A stretch of 64,000 bases of DNA from contig NZ_JAKNUS010000008.1 of NCBI RefSeq assembly GCF_023155745.1, forward strand, positions 62,001 to 126,000, written 5' to 3'. Shown in pieces: positions 36,120 through 45,318 of this stretch (position 1 is the stretch's first letter; the number at the start of each line of letters is the position of its first letter). The notes under the pieces are model-generated. The model was not told where the DNA came from. It ran no database searches and worked only from the letters and a program-made list of their open reading frames with translations. The position numbers and the translations under genes were made by a program. This DNA is from Microbacterium kunmingense. Lineage in GTDB: Bacteria; Actinomycetota; Actinomycetes; Actinomycetales; Microbacteriaceae.

Positions 36120-36869
36120 TCAGCTGACAGCGTCAGGCACAGGGCCGGGTTCGCCGTCCAGTTCGGCGAGCACCGCGGCATCCAGATCCTCGTAGCCGAA
36201 CACCAGCGCGGCCATTCGCTCGGGATCGCCCGCCGCGTCGCGGTAGCGTTCCATGCGCGCGGCATTGGCGTCATACGCGGAGCCGGCGCGGGCCTCACCG
36301 ACGTGGTGCAGCGCATAGACCCGGCCGCGGTGGCGGCGCGGCGGCGCGCCCAGGAGCGTCGTGTGCGCGAGGTACCACGCGGCATCCTCGAAGCCCCAGC
36401 CGCGGAAGCCCTCGTCCTGACCGCCGTGCGCCGCCCACGTGCGAGGTGTCGCCACGTAGATGCCCGAGCAGGCCCCGTCGACGAGCTGCTCGACGGTGCA
36501 GTGTTCGAGGGCCGTGCCCGCGGCGTGGTCCGCCGACCCGGTGCGGCCGAGCCAGCGGTACTCGTCATAGGGCAGATGCACCAGGTTGCTCGTCGCCGCC
36601 GCACGGATCGCGGCGAGCAGGGGCTCACGCTCGGGGATGGTGTCGGCGTCGCCGATGACGACCACCTCGTCGACCGCGGCATCCCGCATCGCGGCGTTGC
36701 GGCACGCCGCCAGCACGAACGGATCATCGCCGGTGTCGACGGTGAGGATCGGCACCCCGGGGAGGTTCTGCTGATACCAGGCGACGACCCGGTCGAAGGC
36801 GTCCAGACGCGACGGCGCCGGACGCCAGGGGATGACGATTCTCACTGCGGGTACGACGGGAGTGATCAC
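36120..36869 (-). CDS. GT2/GT7-like glycosyltransferase
   Basis: A 249-residue GT-A protein. VRIVIPWRPAPSRLDAFDRV begins the nucleotide-binding fold, VVVIGDADTIP is the DxD-like metal site, and GFRGWGFEDAAWYLAH corresponds to the galactosyltransferase C-terminal (GT7C) motif. No membrane segment. An AGGAAGG ribosome-binding site suggests GTG at 36869; the GTG two codons earlier is the alternative. It converges with the GT1 gene and completes a group of four glycan enzymes. Confidence 0.8.
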   Translation of the reverse strand: MITPVVPAVRIVIPWRPAPSRLDAFDRVVAWYQQNLPGVPILTVDTGDDPFVLAACRNAAMRDAAVDEVVVIGDADTIPEREPLLAAIRAAATSNLVHLPYDEYRWLGRTGSADHAAGTALEHCTVEQLVDGACSGIYVATPRTWAAHGGQDEGFRGWGFEDAAWYLAHTTLLGAPPRRHRGRVYALHHVGEARAGSAYDANAARMERYRDAAGDPERMAALVFGYEDLDAAVLAELDGEPGPVPDAVS

Positions 36870-36961
36870 TGACACCTTCCTTTCCTCGGGCGAGCATAAG
36901 CGACGTCGGACCCCTCCCGGACACGGCGACGGATGTCGGTGGACGCGCGTAGCGTGAAGGG

Positions 36962-37969
36962 GTGACCTCGCCCGTTCCACCCCGGCTTCCGCGGCGATCG
37001 GGCATGCGATTTCCTGGCGACGCGCGGGCGGCTGCCGGCGGCGTGCCGAGCGGTCCGCCGCGGGAGACCGAGTATCGCCCGCGCCATCCGCTCGACCTCC
37101 GCCGCGTGCTGCTGTTCCAGCGCCGCGGCTACGGCGACCCGACCCATATCGACGGCCAGCCGGTCATCTGGCGCGCATGTCGCACACCCGAGGGCGTGGC
37201 GACGATCGCGATCCGCGAGGTCGCCGGCGGTGCGGTGCGCGGGGCCGCATGGGGACCGGGAGCGGAGTGGGCGATCGCGCAGCTGCCGGCGCTCTGCGGC
37301 AGGGACGACGACCTCGAGGGGTTCGACGCGTCACTGCACCCGCTCATCGCCGAGACGCATCGGCGGAACCCGGGACTCCGCCTCGGCCGCACCGACCTGG
37401 TCTTCGATGCGCTCGCGGGCGCGATCATCGAGCAGAAGGTCACCGGCAAGCAGGCCTTCGCCGCCTGGCGGCGGATCGTCCGGGGCTTCGGCGAGCGCGC
37501 TCCCGGTCCCACCCCGGCGCCGATGTACGCGCCGCCCTCGGTCGACGGCTGGCGACACGTGCCGTCCTGGGCGTGGCATCGCGCCGGACTCGAACCTCCG
37601 CAGGCCCGGACCCTCGTCGCCGCCGCGCAGCGGGGGACGCGCATCGAACGGGCCACCCACGCCGCGGCCACCGGCGATGAGCGCGATCGCGTGCTCACGA
37701 GTCTGCCCGGGGTGGGTGTCTGGACCGCTGCCGAGACGCGCATCCGCGCCTTCGGAGACCCGGACGCCGTGAGCGTGGGCGACTATCACGTCGCCCACGA
37801 GGTCGGTTTCGCCCTCACCGGCACGCGGGCGGACGACGAGGGGATGCTGGAACTGCTCGCGCCCTGGAAGGGCCACCGCCAGCGGGTCATCCGCCTCATC
37901 GGCTTGAGCGGGGTGCACGAGCCGCGGCGCGGCCCGCGGGTGCACCCCGAAGACCACCGCGACCGGTGA
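36962..37969 (+). CDS. DNA-3-methyladenine glycosylase II-type HhH-GPD protein
   Basis: A 335-residue base-excision repair glycosylase. IIEQKVTGKQAFAAWRRIV is typical of the AlkA-like core; LTSLPGVGVWTAAETRIRAF is the helix-hairpin-helix; the catalytic aspartate is D274 in VSVGDYHVAHEVGFAL. No Fe-S cysteine cluster is present, as expected for the AlkA branch. GTG at 36962 is 6 nt after TAGCGT. It likely removes alkylated purines from DNA. No methyltransferase partner gene is adjacent. Confidence 0.87.
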   Translation: MTSPVPPRLPRRSGMRFPGDARAAAGGVPSGPPRETEYRPRHPLDLRRVLLFQRRGYGDPTHIDGQPVIWRACRTPEGVATIAIREVAGGAVRGAAWGPGAEWAIAQLPALCGRDDDLEGFDASLHPLIAETHRRNPGLRLGRTDLVFDALAGAIIEQKVTGKQAFAAWRRIVRGFGERAPGPTPAPMYAPPSVDGWRHVPSWAWHRAGLEPPQARTLVAAAQRGTRIERATHAAATGDERDRVLTSLPGVGVWTAAETRIRAFGDPDAVSVGDYHVAHEVGFALTGTRADDEGMLELLAPWKGHRQRVIRLIGLSGVHEPRRGPRVHPEDHRDR

Positions 37970-38052
37970 GGGCGCGATGTCGGAGGGGATGGGCACACTG
38001 GCATCGGGCGACTCCGGGGGTCTGGGGCTGCGAACCCTACGGAGGATCAGCG

Positions 38053-38469
38053 ATGACCACACTCAACCCGTACCTGCAGTTCCGCGGCAACGCCCGGGAG
38101 GCGATCGAGTTCTACCACGGGGTCTTCGGGGGCGACCTGTCGATCGACACGTTCGGCCAGTGGGAGGGGATGACCCAGGACCCGGCCGAGTCCGACCTGG
38201 TCATGCACTCCCAGTTGCGCACACCGGACGGTCTGGTCCTCATGGCCTCCGACACCCCGACCAGCATGCCGTACCGCGAGCCCGCCGGGATCGCGGTGTC
38301 TGTGAGCGGCAGCGACGAGGCGCAGCTGTAGGGATACTGGGACGCGCTCGCCGACGGCGGCACCGTGACGGCCCCGTTCGAGACTCCGCCGTGGGGCGGA
38401 CGGTTCGGGATGCTCACCGACCGCTTCGGCATCGATTGGATGCTCTCGCGGGGGCCTGACGAGGAGTGA
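38053..38469 (+). pseudogene. PhnB-like VOC protein interrupted by an in-frame amber codon
   Basis: From the ATG at 38053 (GGAGGA ribosome-binding site) the frame encodes NPYLQFRGNAREAIEFYHGV and the PhnB/YjdN pattern up to SGSDEAQL, then TAG at 38329-38331. The same frame continues without any other stop for 45 codons, with GYWDALADGGTVTAPFETPP and FGMLTDRFGIDWML, the exact family C-terminus, to TGA at 38467. A single C-to-T change (CAG to TAG) explains it. The product would be a 92-residue fragment lacking the second half of the domain, unless the stop is read through or is a sequencing error. Confidence 0.8.
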
Positions 38470-38594
38470 TCGTCGGCCGCCGATGTCGGTCGCGGACGAC
38501 GCTCGAGTGCGGACGCTCGGGGCCGACGCTCAGAGGTGGACGCTCAGGCGTCGCACGCCCTCCCGTCCCTGTTCGACCGCCGTAGGCTGAGCGC

Positions 38595-38816
38595 ATGGCT
38601 TCTCGCACCGGCTGGCCCCGCGGCCGCACCAACTGGGTGATCGGCAGCATTCTCATCTTCGCCGGCGGGGCGCTGTTCGGACTGATCTGGGGCTCCGTCG
38701 GTCTCGGGCTCGCCGTCGCGGCGGCTGTGTCGATCGGCTGGCTCATCGCCTACGAGTCGTGGCGCGGTCAGAAGGTCGGGCTGAACGACCCCGACGACGA
38801 CGGCGCCCGCCTGTAG
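38595..38816 (+). CDS. Small two-helix membrane protein
   Basis: A 73-residue protein with two membrane segments (about residues 14-33 and 37-54) and a charged C-terminal tail ending LNDPDDDGARL. ATG is exactly 6 nt after TAGGCT (38583-38588). No family recognised. Converges with the S9 peptidase gene 49 bp downstream. Confidence 0.7.
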   Translation: MASRTGWPRGRTNWVIGSILIFAGGALFGLIWGSVGLGLAVAAAVSIGWLIAYESWRGQKVGLNDPDDDGARL

Positions 38817-38865
38817 GCGGCTGCTCCGGGCAGCATCGAAGGTCGAGCGCGACCGGGCCCCATCG

Positions 38866-40986
38866 TCAGCCGAGGACGGCCGGGGGTGCGGAGTCTTCGC
38901 CCAGGACGTGCTCGGCGAGGAACGCGAACACCGTCTCGTACCAGACCACGGCGTGCTGGGGCTTCAGGACCCAGTGGTTCTCGTCGGGGAAGTACAGGAA
39001 GCGGTGCGGCATGCGCCCGTCGGGGTCGGCGTGGTGCTCGGCGAGATCCGACCAGAGCCGGAGGCCCTCGCCGATCGGCACCCGGTAGTCCTTGTCGCCG
39101 TGAACGACGAGCACCGGTGTGCGGATGTCGGCGACGAAGCGGTGCGGGGAGTGCTCGATCATCGCCTCGGGTGTGAAGATGCGCTGCCAGTAGTCGGAGC
39201 TGTCGGTCGTGCCGGCGAACTGGTCCAGGGCCCACAGGCTCGCGTGGGTGACGATCGCGCGGAACCGGTCGGTGTGCCCGGTGACCCAGTTCGCCATGTA
39301 CCCGCCGAACGATCCGCCCATGGCCGCGGTGCGCGACGCGTCGACGTCGTCACGGGCGACGGCGGCGTCGGTGATCGCCATGAGGTCGGTGTAGGGCTTC
39401 CCGCCCCAGCTGTTCCAGCCGCGGGCGATGAAGTCCAGTCCGTAGCCGGTGGACAGCGCCGGGTCGGGAAGCAGCACGGCATAACCGCGCGCCGCTGCCA
39501 CCAGCGGAGCCCACCGCCAGCTCCACGCGTTCCAGCTGTTCAACGGCCCACCGTGGATCCACAGCAGGAGTGGAGCGGGGGCGTCCGGCGACGCGCCCTC
39601 GGGAAGGACAAGCCAGGAGCGCACACGCGCCCCGTCGTCGGCGGTCGCCTCGACTTCGGTGATCCGTGCCGGATGAGCGGGCGCGGGTGCGGGGGTCGCC
39701 AGGGCGGTCACCTCACCGGAGGCGTCGATCCTCGCCGGGTGCGGCGGCACGAGCCACGACGACCGCAGTGCGACGAATCCGCCGCCGGAACGGTCGACGC
39801 GGACGTGGGAGTAGGTGAAGTCGTCCGAGACGATCGGTGTGACACCCGTCTCGTCCTCCTCGCGGGCGTCGAGGGATACCCGGAAGATCGGGCCCCTTCC
39901 GTTGTCGTCGGCAGTGACGATGAGCGCGTCATCCGCTGCGGCGAAGGCGATCGATGAGGGCCAGCGGTCCCAGCCCGCAGCGACCCGCCGAGCATCGGCC
40001 CCGTCGACCCGCGAGACCCAGAGCTCTTCGGGTGTCGGGCCTTCCGGGGTGCGGATCGCCGTACGGACGTAGGCGATGCGCGTGCCGTCGTGGCTGAACG
40101 CGGGCATTTCGATGTCGTATCCGTCCTCGTCGCGGAGGACAGTGGAGCTCCCGGTCGACGTGTCGATGCGCACCAGGATGCGGCGACCGCCGCGTGACTC
40201 GGGGCGGTCGAGCGAGACCACGAGGGTGGCCCCGTCGGGGCTCAGGGCGGCCGAGGCGTGGCGGAGAGCGCGACCGGGGGCGGGCATGAGATCGACGGGC
40301 CGGGGCAGGGTCGCCGGGTACGGGGCCGGCGCCGCTTCCCCCGCCGCGTCGGCGGCGGCCTCGGCTTCCTCGATCGCGGTGTCTTCCACGGCCGCGGCGA
40401 GGGTGTCGGCGAGACCGGTGAGGTCGATGTCGAGAAGGTGCGGCTCAGCGGGACCCAGATCGTGGTCCCAGAAGCGCACCGGATACGTGTCGTGCAGGAT
40501 GGCGGAGACCTTCTTCTTCGTCCGCTCCGCGCGCCGGGCCGCGTCGTCCTCGATCGACGCGGCCGATCGGAGAAGCGGTGCCGAGACGATGACGCGGCCG
40601 GCCTGCTCCGCCGTCGCAGCGATGCCGCTCACGCCGCCGGCGAGCCGAGTGACCGGGCGGGCCTCGCCACCGCGCGCGGGGAGCAGCCAGAGCTGGCCAG
40701 GTTCGTCGTCGACATCCGATTCGATGTCATCGCGCGCCGAGACGAAAAGGATGTCGCCCTGCGGCGTGAACGCCGCCCCGCTCTCGCCCTTCGCCGACCG
40801 GGTGAGGCGCCGGGGAGCACCGTCTCCGCGGGTCGGCACCGCCCAGAGCGAGCGCTCGTACCCCGTGGCATCCTTCTTCAGCGCCGCCACCGTGAGAACG
40901 GCGGTCGTGCCGTCGGGCGAGAGGGCGAGCCCCTCCACGCGAGGAAGGGCGATGAAGTCGTCGAGGACATCAAAGGGGGTGGGCAT
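38866..40986 (-). CDS. S9 family prolyl oligopeptidase-type peptidase
   Basis: A 706-residue cytosolic serine peptidase. The N-terminal 430 residues form a seven-bladed beta-propeller (WD40-like PD40 repeats, e.g. MPAFSHDGTRIAYVRT), followed by the alpha/beta-hydrolase domain with S559 in MGGSFGGYMANW, the acid in VVHGDKDYRVP and His in FPDENHWV. It should cleave short peptides, possibly acyl-peptides. No signal peptide. ATG is 6 nt after TAGCGT. Confidence 0.93.
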   Translation of the reverse strand: MPTPFDVLDDFIALPRVEGLALSPDGTTAVLTVAALKKDATGYERSLWAVPTRGDGAPRRLTRSAKGESGAAFTPQGDILFVSARDDIESDVDDEPGQLWLLPARGGEARPVTRLAGGVSGIAATAEQAGRVIVSAPLLRSAASIEDDAARRAERTKKKVSAILHDTYPVRFWDHDLGPAEPHLLDIDLTGLADTLAAAVEDTAIEEAEAAADAAGEAAPAPYPATLPRPVDLMPAPGRALRHASAALSPDGATLVVSLDRPESRGGRRILVRIDTSTGSSTVLRDEDGYDIEMPAFSHDGTRIAYVRTAIRTPEGPTPEELWVSRVDGADARRVAAGWDRWPSSIAFAAADDALIVTADDNGRGPIFRVSLDAREEDETGVTPIVSDDFTYSHVRVDRSGGGFVALRSSWLVPPHPARIDASGEVTALATPAPAPAHPARITEVEATADDGARVRSWLVLPEGASPDAPAPLLLWIHGGPLNSWNAWSWRWAPLVAAARGYAVLLPDPALSTGYGLDFIARGWNSWGGKPYTDLMAITDAAVARDDVDASRTAAMGGSFGGYMANWVTGHTDRFRAIVTHASLWALDQFAGTTDSSDYWQRIFTPEAMIEHSPHRFVADIRTPVLVVHGDKDYRVPIGEGLRLWSDLAEHHADPDGRMPHRFLYFPDENHWVLKPQHAVVWYETVFAFLAEHVLGEDSAPPAVLG

Positions 40987-41062
40987 CCCCCCACGCTAAC
41001 CGAGCGCCTCGCGGACGCGGCCTGTGGGGTGCGGCATGCTGTGGACGAGGAGAGGGGTGCCG

Positions 41063-41809
41063 ATGCTGGTCGCCGTCGTCGGAGGAACGGGAACCGTGGG
41101 CGCGCACACCGTGCGTGCTCTGCGCGAGAAGGGGCACGACGCCGTCGCGCTCAGTCGGGCGAGCGGGGTGGATGTCACCACCGGCGACGGACTGGATGAG
41201 GCCCTCGCCGGGGTCGATGCGGTGGTGGACACCACGAACCTCTCGACCCTGTCGGCCAGGGCATCGGTGGCGTTCTTCGAGGGCGGCACCCGGCGCCTCC
41301 TCGCCGCGGCCGAGCGCGCCGCGGTGTCGCACCTGGTGATCCTCTCGATCGTCGGGGTGGATCGGATGCCCCACGACTACTACGCCGGCAAGGTGACGCA
41401 GGAGCGCCTGATCGCCGCGGGGGAGGTGCCCTGGAGCATCGTCCGCGCGACCCAGTTCCACGAGTTCGCGGCGCAGATCTTTCGGCAGGCCGCCATCGGC
41501 CCGATACACCTCGCGCCGCGGGCACGTCTGCAGCCGGTCGCCGCGGCCGAGGTCGGCGGCTACCTCGCGGAGGTCGCCGTCGGCGCCCCCCGAGGGCGGG
41601 CGCAGGAGATCGCCGGCCCGCTCGAGGAGGCGCTGGATCGCATGGTCGCCGACTACGCCCGAACGCGCGGCGAGCGGGTGTGGACGCCGTCCGTGAGCCT
41701 GCCGGGAAAGCAGATGAAGGCCCTGCGCGATGGTCTCGGACTCCCCGTCGGCGAGCCCCGACGCGGGTATCAGACCTATGCGGAGTGGCTCACATCTCTT
41801 CGTGAGTGA
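41063..41809 (+). CDS. NAD(P)-binding NmrA-like / atypical SDR protein
   Basis: A 248-residue Rossmann-fold protein with the glycine motif VVGGTGTVGAHTV, a short substrate region and no classical YxxxK pair, as in NmrA/HSCARG-type atypical SDRs (LVILSIVGVDRMP, WSIVRATQFHEFA). Such proteins act as NAD(P)H-dependent oxidoreductases or redox sensors. GAGGAGAGGGG precedes the ATG. Its end overlaps the convergent aldo/keto reductase gene by 20 bp. Confidence 0.8.
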   Translation: MLVAVVGGTGTVGAHTVRALREKGHDAVALSRASGVDVTTGDGLDEALAGVDAVVDTTNLSTLSARASVAFFEGGTRRLLAAAERAAVSHLVILSIVGVDRMPHDYYAGKVTQERLIAAGEVPWSIVRATQFHEFAAQIFRQAAIGPIHLAPRARLQPVAAAEVGGYLAEVAVGAPRGRAQEIAGPLEEALDRMVADYARTRGERVWTPSVSLPGKQMKALRDGLGLPVGEPRRGYQTYAEWLTSLRE

Positions 41810-42623
41810 GCGGGTCGCCGTCCCAGAGCCGGCCCCGCTCGAGCCCGCTGATCTCGGCGACCTCGTCGGCGCTCAAGGAGAAGTCGAACAGGTCGGCGTT
41901 CTCGCGCTGGCGCTCGGGGTCGGCCGACTTCGGAATGGCCGTGCTGTCGAGCTGGACGTGCCACCGCAGAACGATCTGCGTCGGCGTCTTGCCGTGAGCC
42001 TCTGCCAGGCGCACGATCACCCGTTCGGTGAGCAGCTCGCTGCGGCGCGCGAGCGGGCTCCAGCTTTCGGTGCGGATGCCGAGCTCGGCGTGGAAGGCGC
42101 GAAGCTTCGCCTGGGGGAAGTAGGGATGCAGCTCGACCTGGTTGACCGCCGGGATCACGTCGGTCGCCTCCACGAGTTCGGTGAGCATCTCCTCGGTGAA
42201 GTTCGACACTCCGATCGAGCGGACGAGACCCTCCTCCCGCGCCTCGATCATGCCCCGCCACGTGTCGACGTACTTCCCGACGCTCGGATTGGGCCAGTGG
42301 ATGAGGTGAAGGTCGATGCGCTCGAGACCGAGGCGGTCCAGAGAGTCCCGGATGCTCTGCACCGCCTCCCTGCGGCCGTGCTCGCGACCGGGGATCTTGG
42401 AGGTGACGAGGATCTCGTCACGCGGCACGGATGACCGCCGCACGGCCTCGCCGACCTCGCGCTCGTTCTCGTAGTTGACCGCGGAGTCCAGGAGGCGGTA
42501 GCCGGTGTCGAGGGCGGCGACGATCGCGTCCGATCCCGCGGCTCCGCGCAGGTTGTAGGTGCCGAGTCCCACCTGGGGGAAGTACACGCCGTCGTTGAGG
42601 GTCACGGTGGGGATGGAGATCAT
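41790..42623 (-). CDS. Aldo/keto reductase
   Basis: A 277-residue TIM-barrel NADPH-dependent carbonyl reductase. The catalytic tetrad is present: D46 and Y51 in LLDSAVNYENE, Lys in ILVTSKIPG, His in LHLIHWPNP. SIGVSNFTEEML and IPKSADPERQRENADLF form the cofactor-binding segment. Close in style to AKR5 2,5-diketo-D-gluconate reductases; substrate not assignable. Single gene. Confidence 0.9.
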   Translation of the reverse strand: MISIPTVTLNDGVYFPQVGLGTYNLRGAAGSDAIVAALDTGYRLLDSAVNYENEREVGEAVRRSSVPRDEILVTSKIPGREHGRREAVQSIRDSLDRLGLERIDLHLIHWPNPSVGKYVDTWRGMIEAREEGLVRSIGVSNFTEEMLTELVEATDVIPAVNQVELHPYFPQAKLRAFHAELGIRTESWSPLARRSELLTERVIVRLAEAHGKTPTQIVLRWHVQLDSTAIPKSADPERQRENADLFDFSLSADEVAEISGLERGRLWDGDPLTHEEM

Positions 42624-42690
42624 GTCCCCATTCTGGCCGCGGCGCGGCATCCCCTCCCGCTCTTGACTTCCGCCTCTTCAGGCGGCGCAG

Positions 42691-42975
42691 TCAGAGGTCC
42701 TCGGGTGCGAGATCGCCCTGTCCCTCGTCGCCGAGCTCGGCGGCGACAGGGTCTTCACCCTGGGTCTCGGGCTGAAGCACCTCATCGGGATAGGCCTCTT
42801 CGGGTGCGCCGGCGGCGACGGTGTCGGCGTCGGGCAGCCGCCCCTCGAACTCGAGCTGCGCAAGGTCGTCCTCTCCCCCCACGGTGGTGTCGGCGACACC
42901 GGGGCTCGTCTCGCCGACCACCTCGAGGCCGGGTGCGTCATCGCGGTCGGGGGTGGTCTCGCTGAATCCGCTCAT
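42691..42975 (-). CDS. Small acidic disordered protein
   Basis: A 94-residue, strongly acidic protein starting MSGFSETTPDRDDAPGLEVV, with no hydrophobic core, signal or known domain. AGAGGA ribosome-binding site before the ATG. In composition it resembles the proteins at 1601-1873, 20366-20680 and 20680-20919. Function unknown. Confidence 0.65.
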   Translation of the reverse strand: MSGFSETTPDRDDAPGLEVVGETSPGVADTTVGGEDDLAQLEFEGRLPDADTVAAGAPEEAYPDEVLQPETQGEDPVAAELGDEGQGDLAPEDL

Positions 42976-43063
42976 CGTGATCCTCTTCTCCTCGGTGGTG
43001 ACACCCGAGTACACCGCGGATCGCAGGGGCCGTGCACCGGGGTGACGCCACGCGCATCTTCGC

Positions 43064-43717
43064 CTATGCTCCGTCGGCGGGGTCGGTGGTGCCGCGCACA
43101 CCCACGATGGCCGCGTCGACGACGCTGGCCGCAAGGGCGTCGATGACCTCGCGCGACTGCCAGCGCACCGGACCGTGGACGGCGATGTCGGCGAAGCCGT
43201 GGACGGCGGACCAGCACGGCCACTCGGCGAGGCTCCGCCGCTCGGGGGCGAGCGCACCGGCATCCACCATCTCATCGAGCACGTCCATCAGCAGTCGGAA
43301 GGGCGCGACGATCTCGTCATCGAGGGTGACGATGCCCTCGCTGGCGCGGGTGTCCTGCGTGAAAAAGGCGGTTTCAAACCAGCCGCGCTCGTCGACGGCG
43401 AAAGCGATGTAGGCCAGGCCCACGCGACGCAGTCGCTCGATGGATGCCGCGGCGCGGCCGAGCGCGGACGGTGTGTCGGCGACCCGCGCGGCGATCGCCT
43501 CCGCCAGCAGGCGCTGCGCGTGGCCCGCCACGGCACGCACGAGCGTGTCGCGGTCGGCGAAGTGACGATACGCGGCGTTCGGAGAGACACCGACCGCCCG
43601 CGTGATCTCACGGAGCGAGACCGCGCCCGGACCGCCCTCCCGCGCGCGGGCGAGACCCTCCTGCACCAGCGCGTGTCGGAGGTCGCCGTGATGATACGTG
43701 CGTGCGGAAGCGGCCAT
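43064..43717 (-). CDS. TetR-family transcriptional regulator
   Basis: A 217-residue repressor with N-terminal helix-turn-helix AVSLREITRAVGVSPNAAYRHF (key part SLREITRAVGVSPNAAYRHF) and a WHG-type C-terminal ligand domain (WPCWSAVHGFADIAVHGPV). The start at 43717 follows a GGAGGAGG ribosome-binding site and matches the family N-terminus. It is divergent from the MFS transporter; a perfect palindrome lies between them, so it probably controls itself and the transporter. Confidence 0.9.
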   Translation of the reverse strand: MAASARTYHHGDLRHALVQEGLARAREGGPGAVSLREITRAVGVSPNAAYRHFADRDTLVRAVAGHAQRLLAEAIAARVADTPSALGRAAASIERLRRVGLAYIAFAVDERGWFETAFFTQDTRASEGIVTLDDEIVAPFRLLMDVLDEMVDAGALAPERRSLAEWPCWSAVHGFADIAVHGPVRWQSREVIDALAASVVDAAIVGVRGTTDPADGA

Positions 43718-43758
43718 TGCCTCCTCCGCCCAGGGTGTGTAGATTGGCGCCACCACCG

Positions 43759-43777
43759 ATGTTCACGGTGTGAACAT
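43759..43777. promoter_or_regulatory. TetR operator in the divergent tetR/MFS region
   Basis: ATGTTCAC-GGT-GTGAACAT is a perfect palindrome with 8-bp arms and a 3-bp centre, located 42 bp upstream of the TetR start and 69 bp upstream of the MFS start. Confidence 0.8.
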
Positions 43778-43845
43778 TAGTCTACCGCAGCACCGGGAAC
43801 GGTCGGCCCAAGATCGACGGAACAAGCACGACGGGAACGAGGACG

Positions 43846-45282
43846 ATGAGCGCGCAGACGACCGATGCCGCGGCGTACGCACCGAGCCCTCGAACGATCC
43901 GCGCGTTCTACCAGGTGCTCGTCAACACCGCCGTCGCGAATGTCACATCGAGCTATCTGTGGTGGGCGCTGACGTTCTGGGCGTATCTCGAGACGGGGTC
44001 GGTGCTCGCGACCTCGATCATCGGCGGGTCGTACATGCTGCTCGTCGCCCTCCTCGGCGTGGTGTTCGGCGTGCTCGTGGACCGCATGAAGAAGAAGGCG
44101 GTCATGCTGCTCTCGAGCACCGTGACGCTCGTGACCTACCTGCTCGCCGGCGCGCTGTACCTGTCCTTCCCCGAGAGCGTGCTCGTCGACTGGGGCGGGC
44201 CCTGGTTCTGGCTGTTCGCCGGCGTCATCCTCATCGGCGGAGTGGTGGAGAACCTCCGCAACATCGCGCTGTCGACCACCGTCACCCTCCTGATCCCGGG
44301 CGACCGGCGCGATCGCGCCAACGGACTCGTCGGCGCCGTCCACGGAATCGCGTTCATGGTCACGAGCGTGTTCTCGGGCCTGTCGGTCGGCCTGCTCGGA
44401 ATGGGGTGGACGGTGGTGATCGCGATCGCGGCGACCGCCGTGGCCCTCACCCACCTCCTCTTCGTGCCGATCCCCGAGCGAGGCGTCGTGCACGTGGAGG
44501 GCGTGGTTCCGCAGACCGGGTTCCGGGGTGTCATCCCGGCGGTGATCGTCGTTCCCGGGCTCCTCGCCCTCATCCTGTTCACCACCTTCAACAACCTCGT
44601 CGGCGGCGTGTTCATGGCGCTCATGGACCCGTACGGCCTTGAGCTGTTCTCCGTGGAGGTGTGGGGCATCATCCTCGGCATCACGAGCTTCGGCTTCATC
44701 ATCGGGGGCGGCCTCGTGGCGAAGTTCGGCCTCGGCAGGAATCCGGTGCGCACCCTCCTGCTCGTCAACGTCGCCATCGCGATCCTCGGCATGACGTTCG
44801 CGATCCGCGAGTGGTGGTGGCTGTACGCCCTGGGGCTGCTGGTCTTCATGTGCCTCATGCCGATCGCCGAGGCCTCCGAGCAGACCATCATCCAGCGGGT
44901 CGTGCCCTACGAGACGCAGGGGCGTGTCTTCGGTTTCGCCGCGAGCGTCGAGTCGGCCGCCGCGCCCGTATCGGCATTCATCGTCGGACCGCTCGCGCAG
45001 TTCTGGCTCATCCCGTTCATGGACTCCGAGGCGGGCCGATCATCGCTCGGGTGGCTGCTCGGGCCGGGCGAAGCGCGCGGCATCGCGCTGGTCTTCGTCG
45101 CCGCGAGCGCCATCCTGCTGGTCGTCGTGCTGCTGGCGTTCTTCTCCGCGCCGTACCGACGACTGTCGCGCGCGTACGCCGCCGCGCCGGCGCCGCTCTC
45201 GGCCGAGTCGGCCGCGACGGACGCGGAGCGGGCGGCGGCCCTCGGCGAAGCCGGCGAAGACCTGCGCTCGGCGGTGCGCTGA
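43846..45282 (+). CDS. MFS transporter
   Basis: A 478-residue membrane protein with about 12 helices. The loop between helices 2 and 3 has FGVLVDRMKKKAVMLLSS, the MFS motif A variant, and the duplicated motif in the second half is less conserved. Similar in layout to MFS_1/MFS_3 drug or siderophore exporters. A GAGGACG ribosome-binding site precedes the ATG. It is divergent from the TetR gene, and a DUF899 gene follows 36 bp downstream, so regulator, exporter and DUF899 may form one response unit. Confidence 0.88.
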   Translation: MSAQTTDAAAYAPSPRTIRAFYQVLVNTAVANVTSSYLWWALTFWAYLETGSVLATSIIGGSYMLLVALLGVVFGVLVDRMKKKAVMLLSSTVTLVTYLLAGALYLSFPESVLVDWGGPWFWLFAGVILIGGVVENLRNIALSTTVTLLIPGDRRDRANGLVGAVHGIAFMVTSVFSGLSVGLLGMGWTVVIAIAATAVALTHLLFVPIPERGVVHVEGVVPQTGFRGVIPAVIVVPGLLALILFTTFNNLVGGVFMALMDPYGLELFSVEVWGIILGITSFGFIIGGGLVAKFGLGRNPVRTLLLVNVAIAILGMTFAIREWWWLYALGLLVFMCLMPIAEASEQTIIQRVVPYETQGRVFGFAASVESAAAPVSAFIVGPLAQFWLIPFMDSEAGRSSLGWLLGPGEARGIALVFVAASAILLVVVLLAFFSAPYRRLSRAYAAAPAPLSAESAATDAERAAALGEAGEDLRSAVR

Positions 45283-45318
45283 ACCGTCGCATCCGACCCA
45301 CAAGGAAAGGAACACCCC

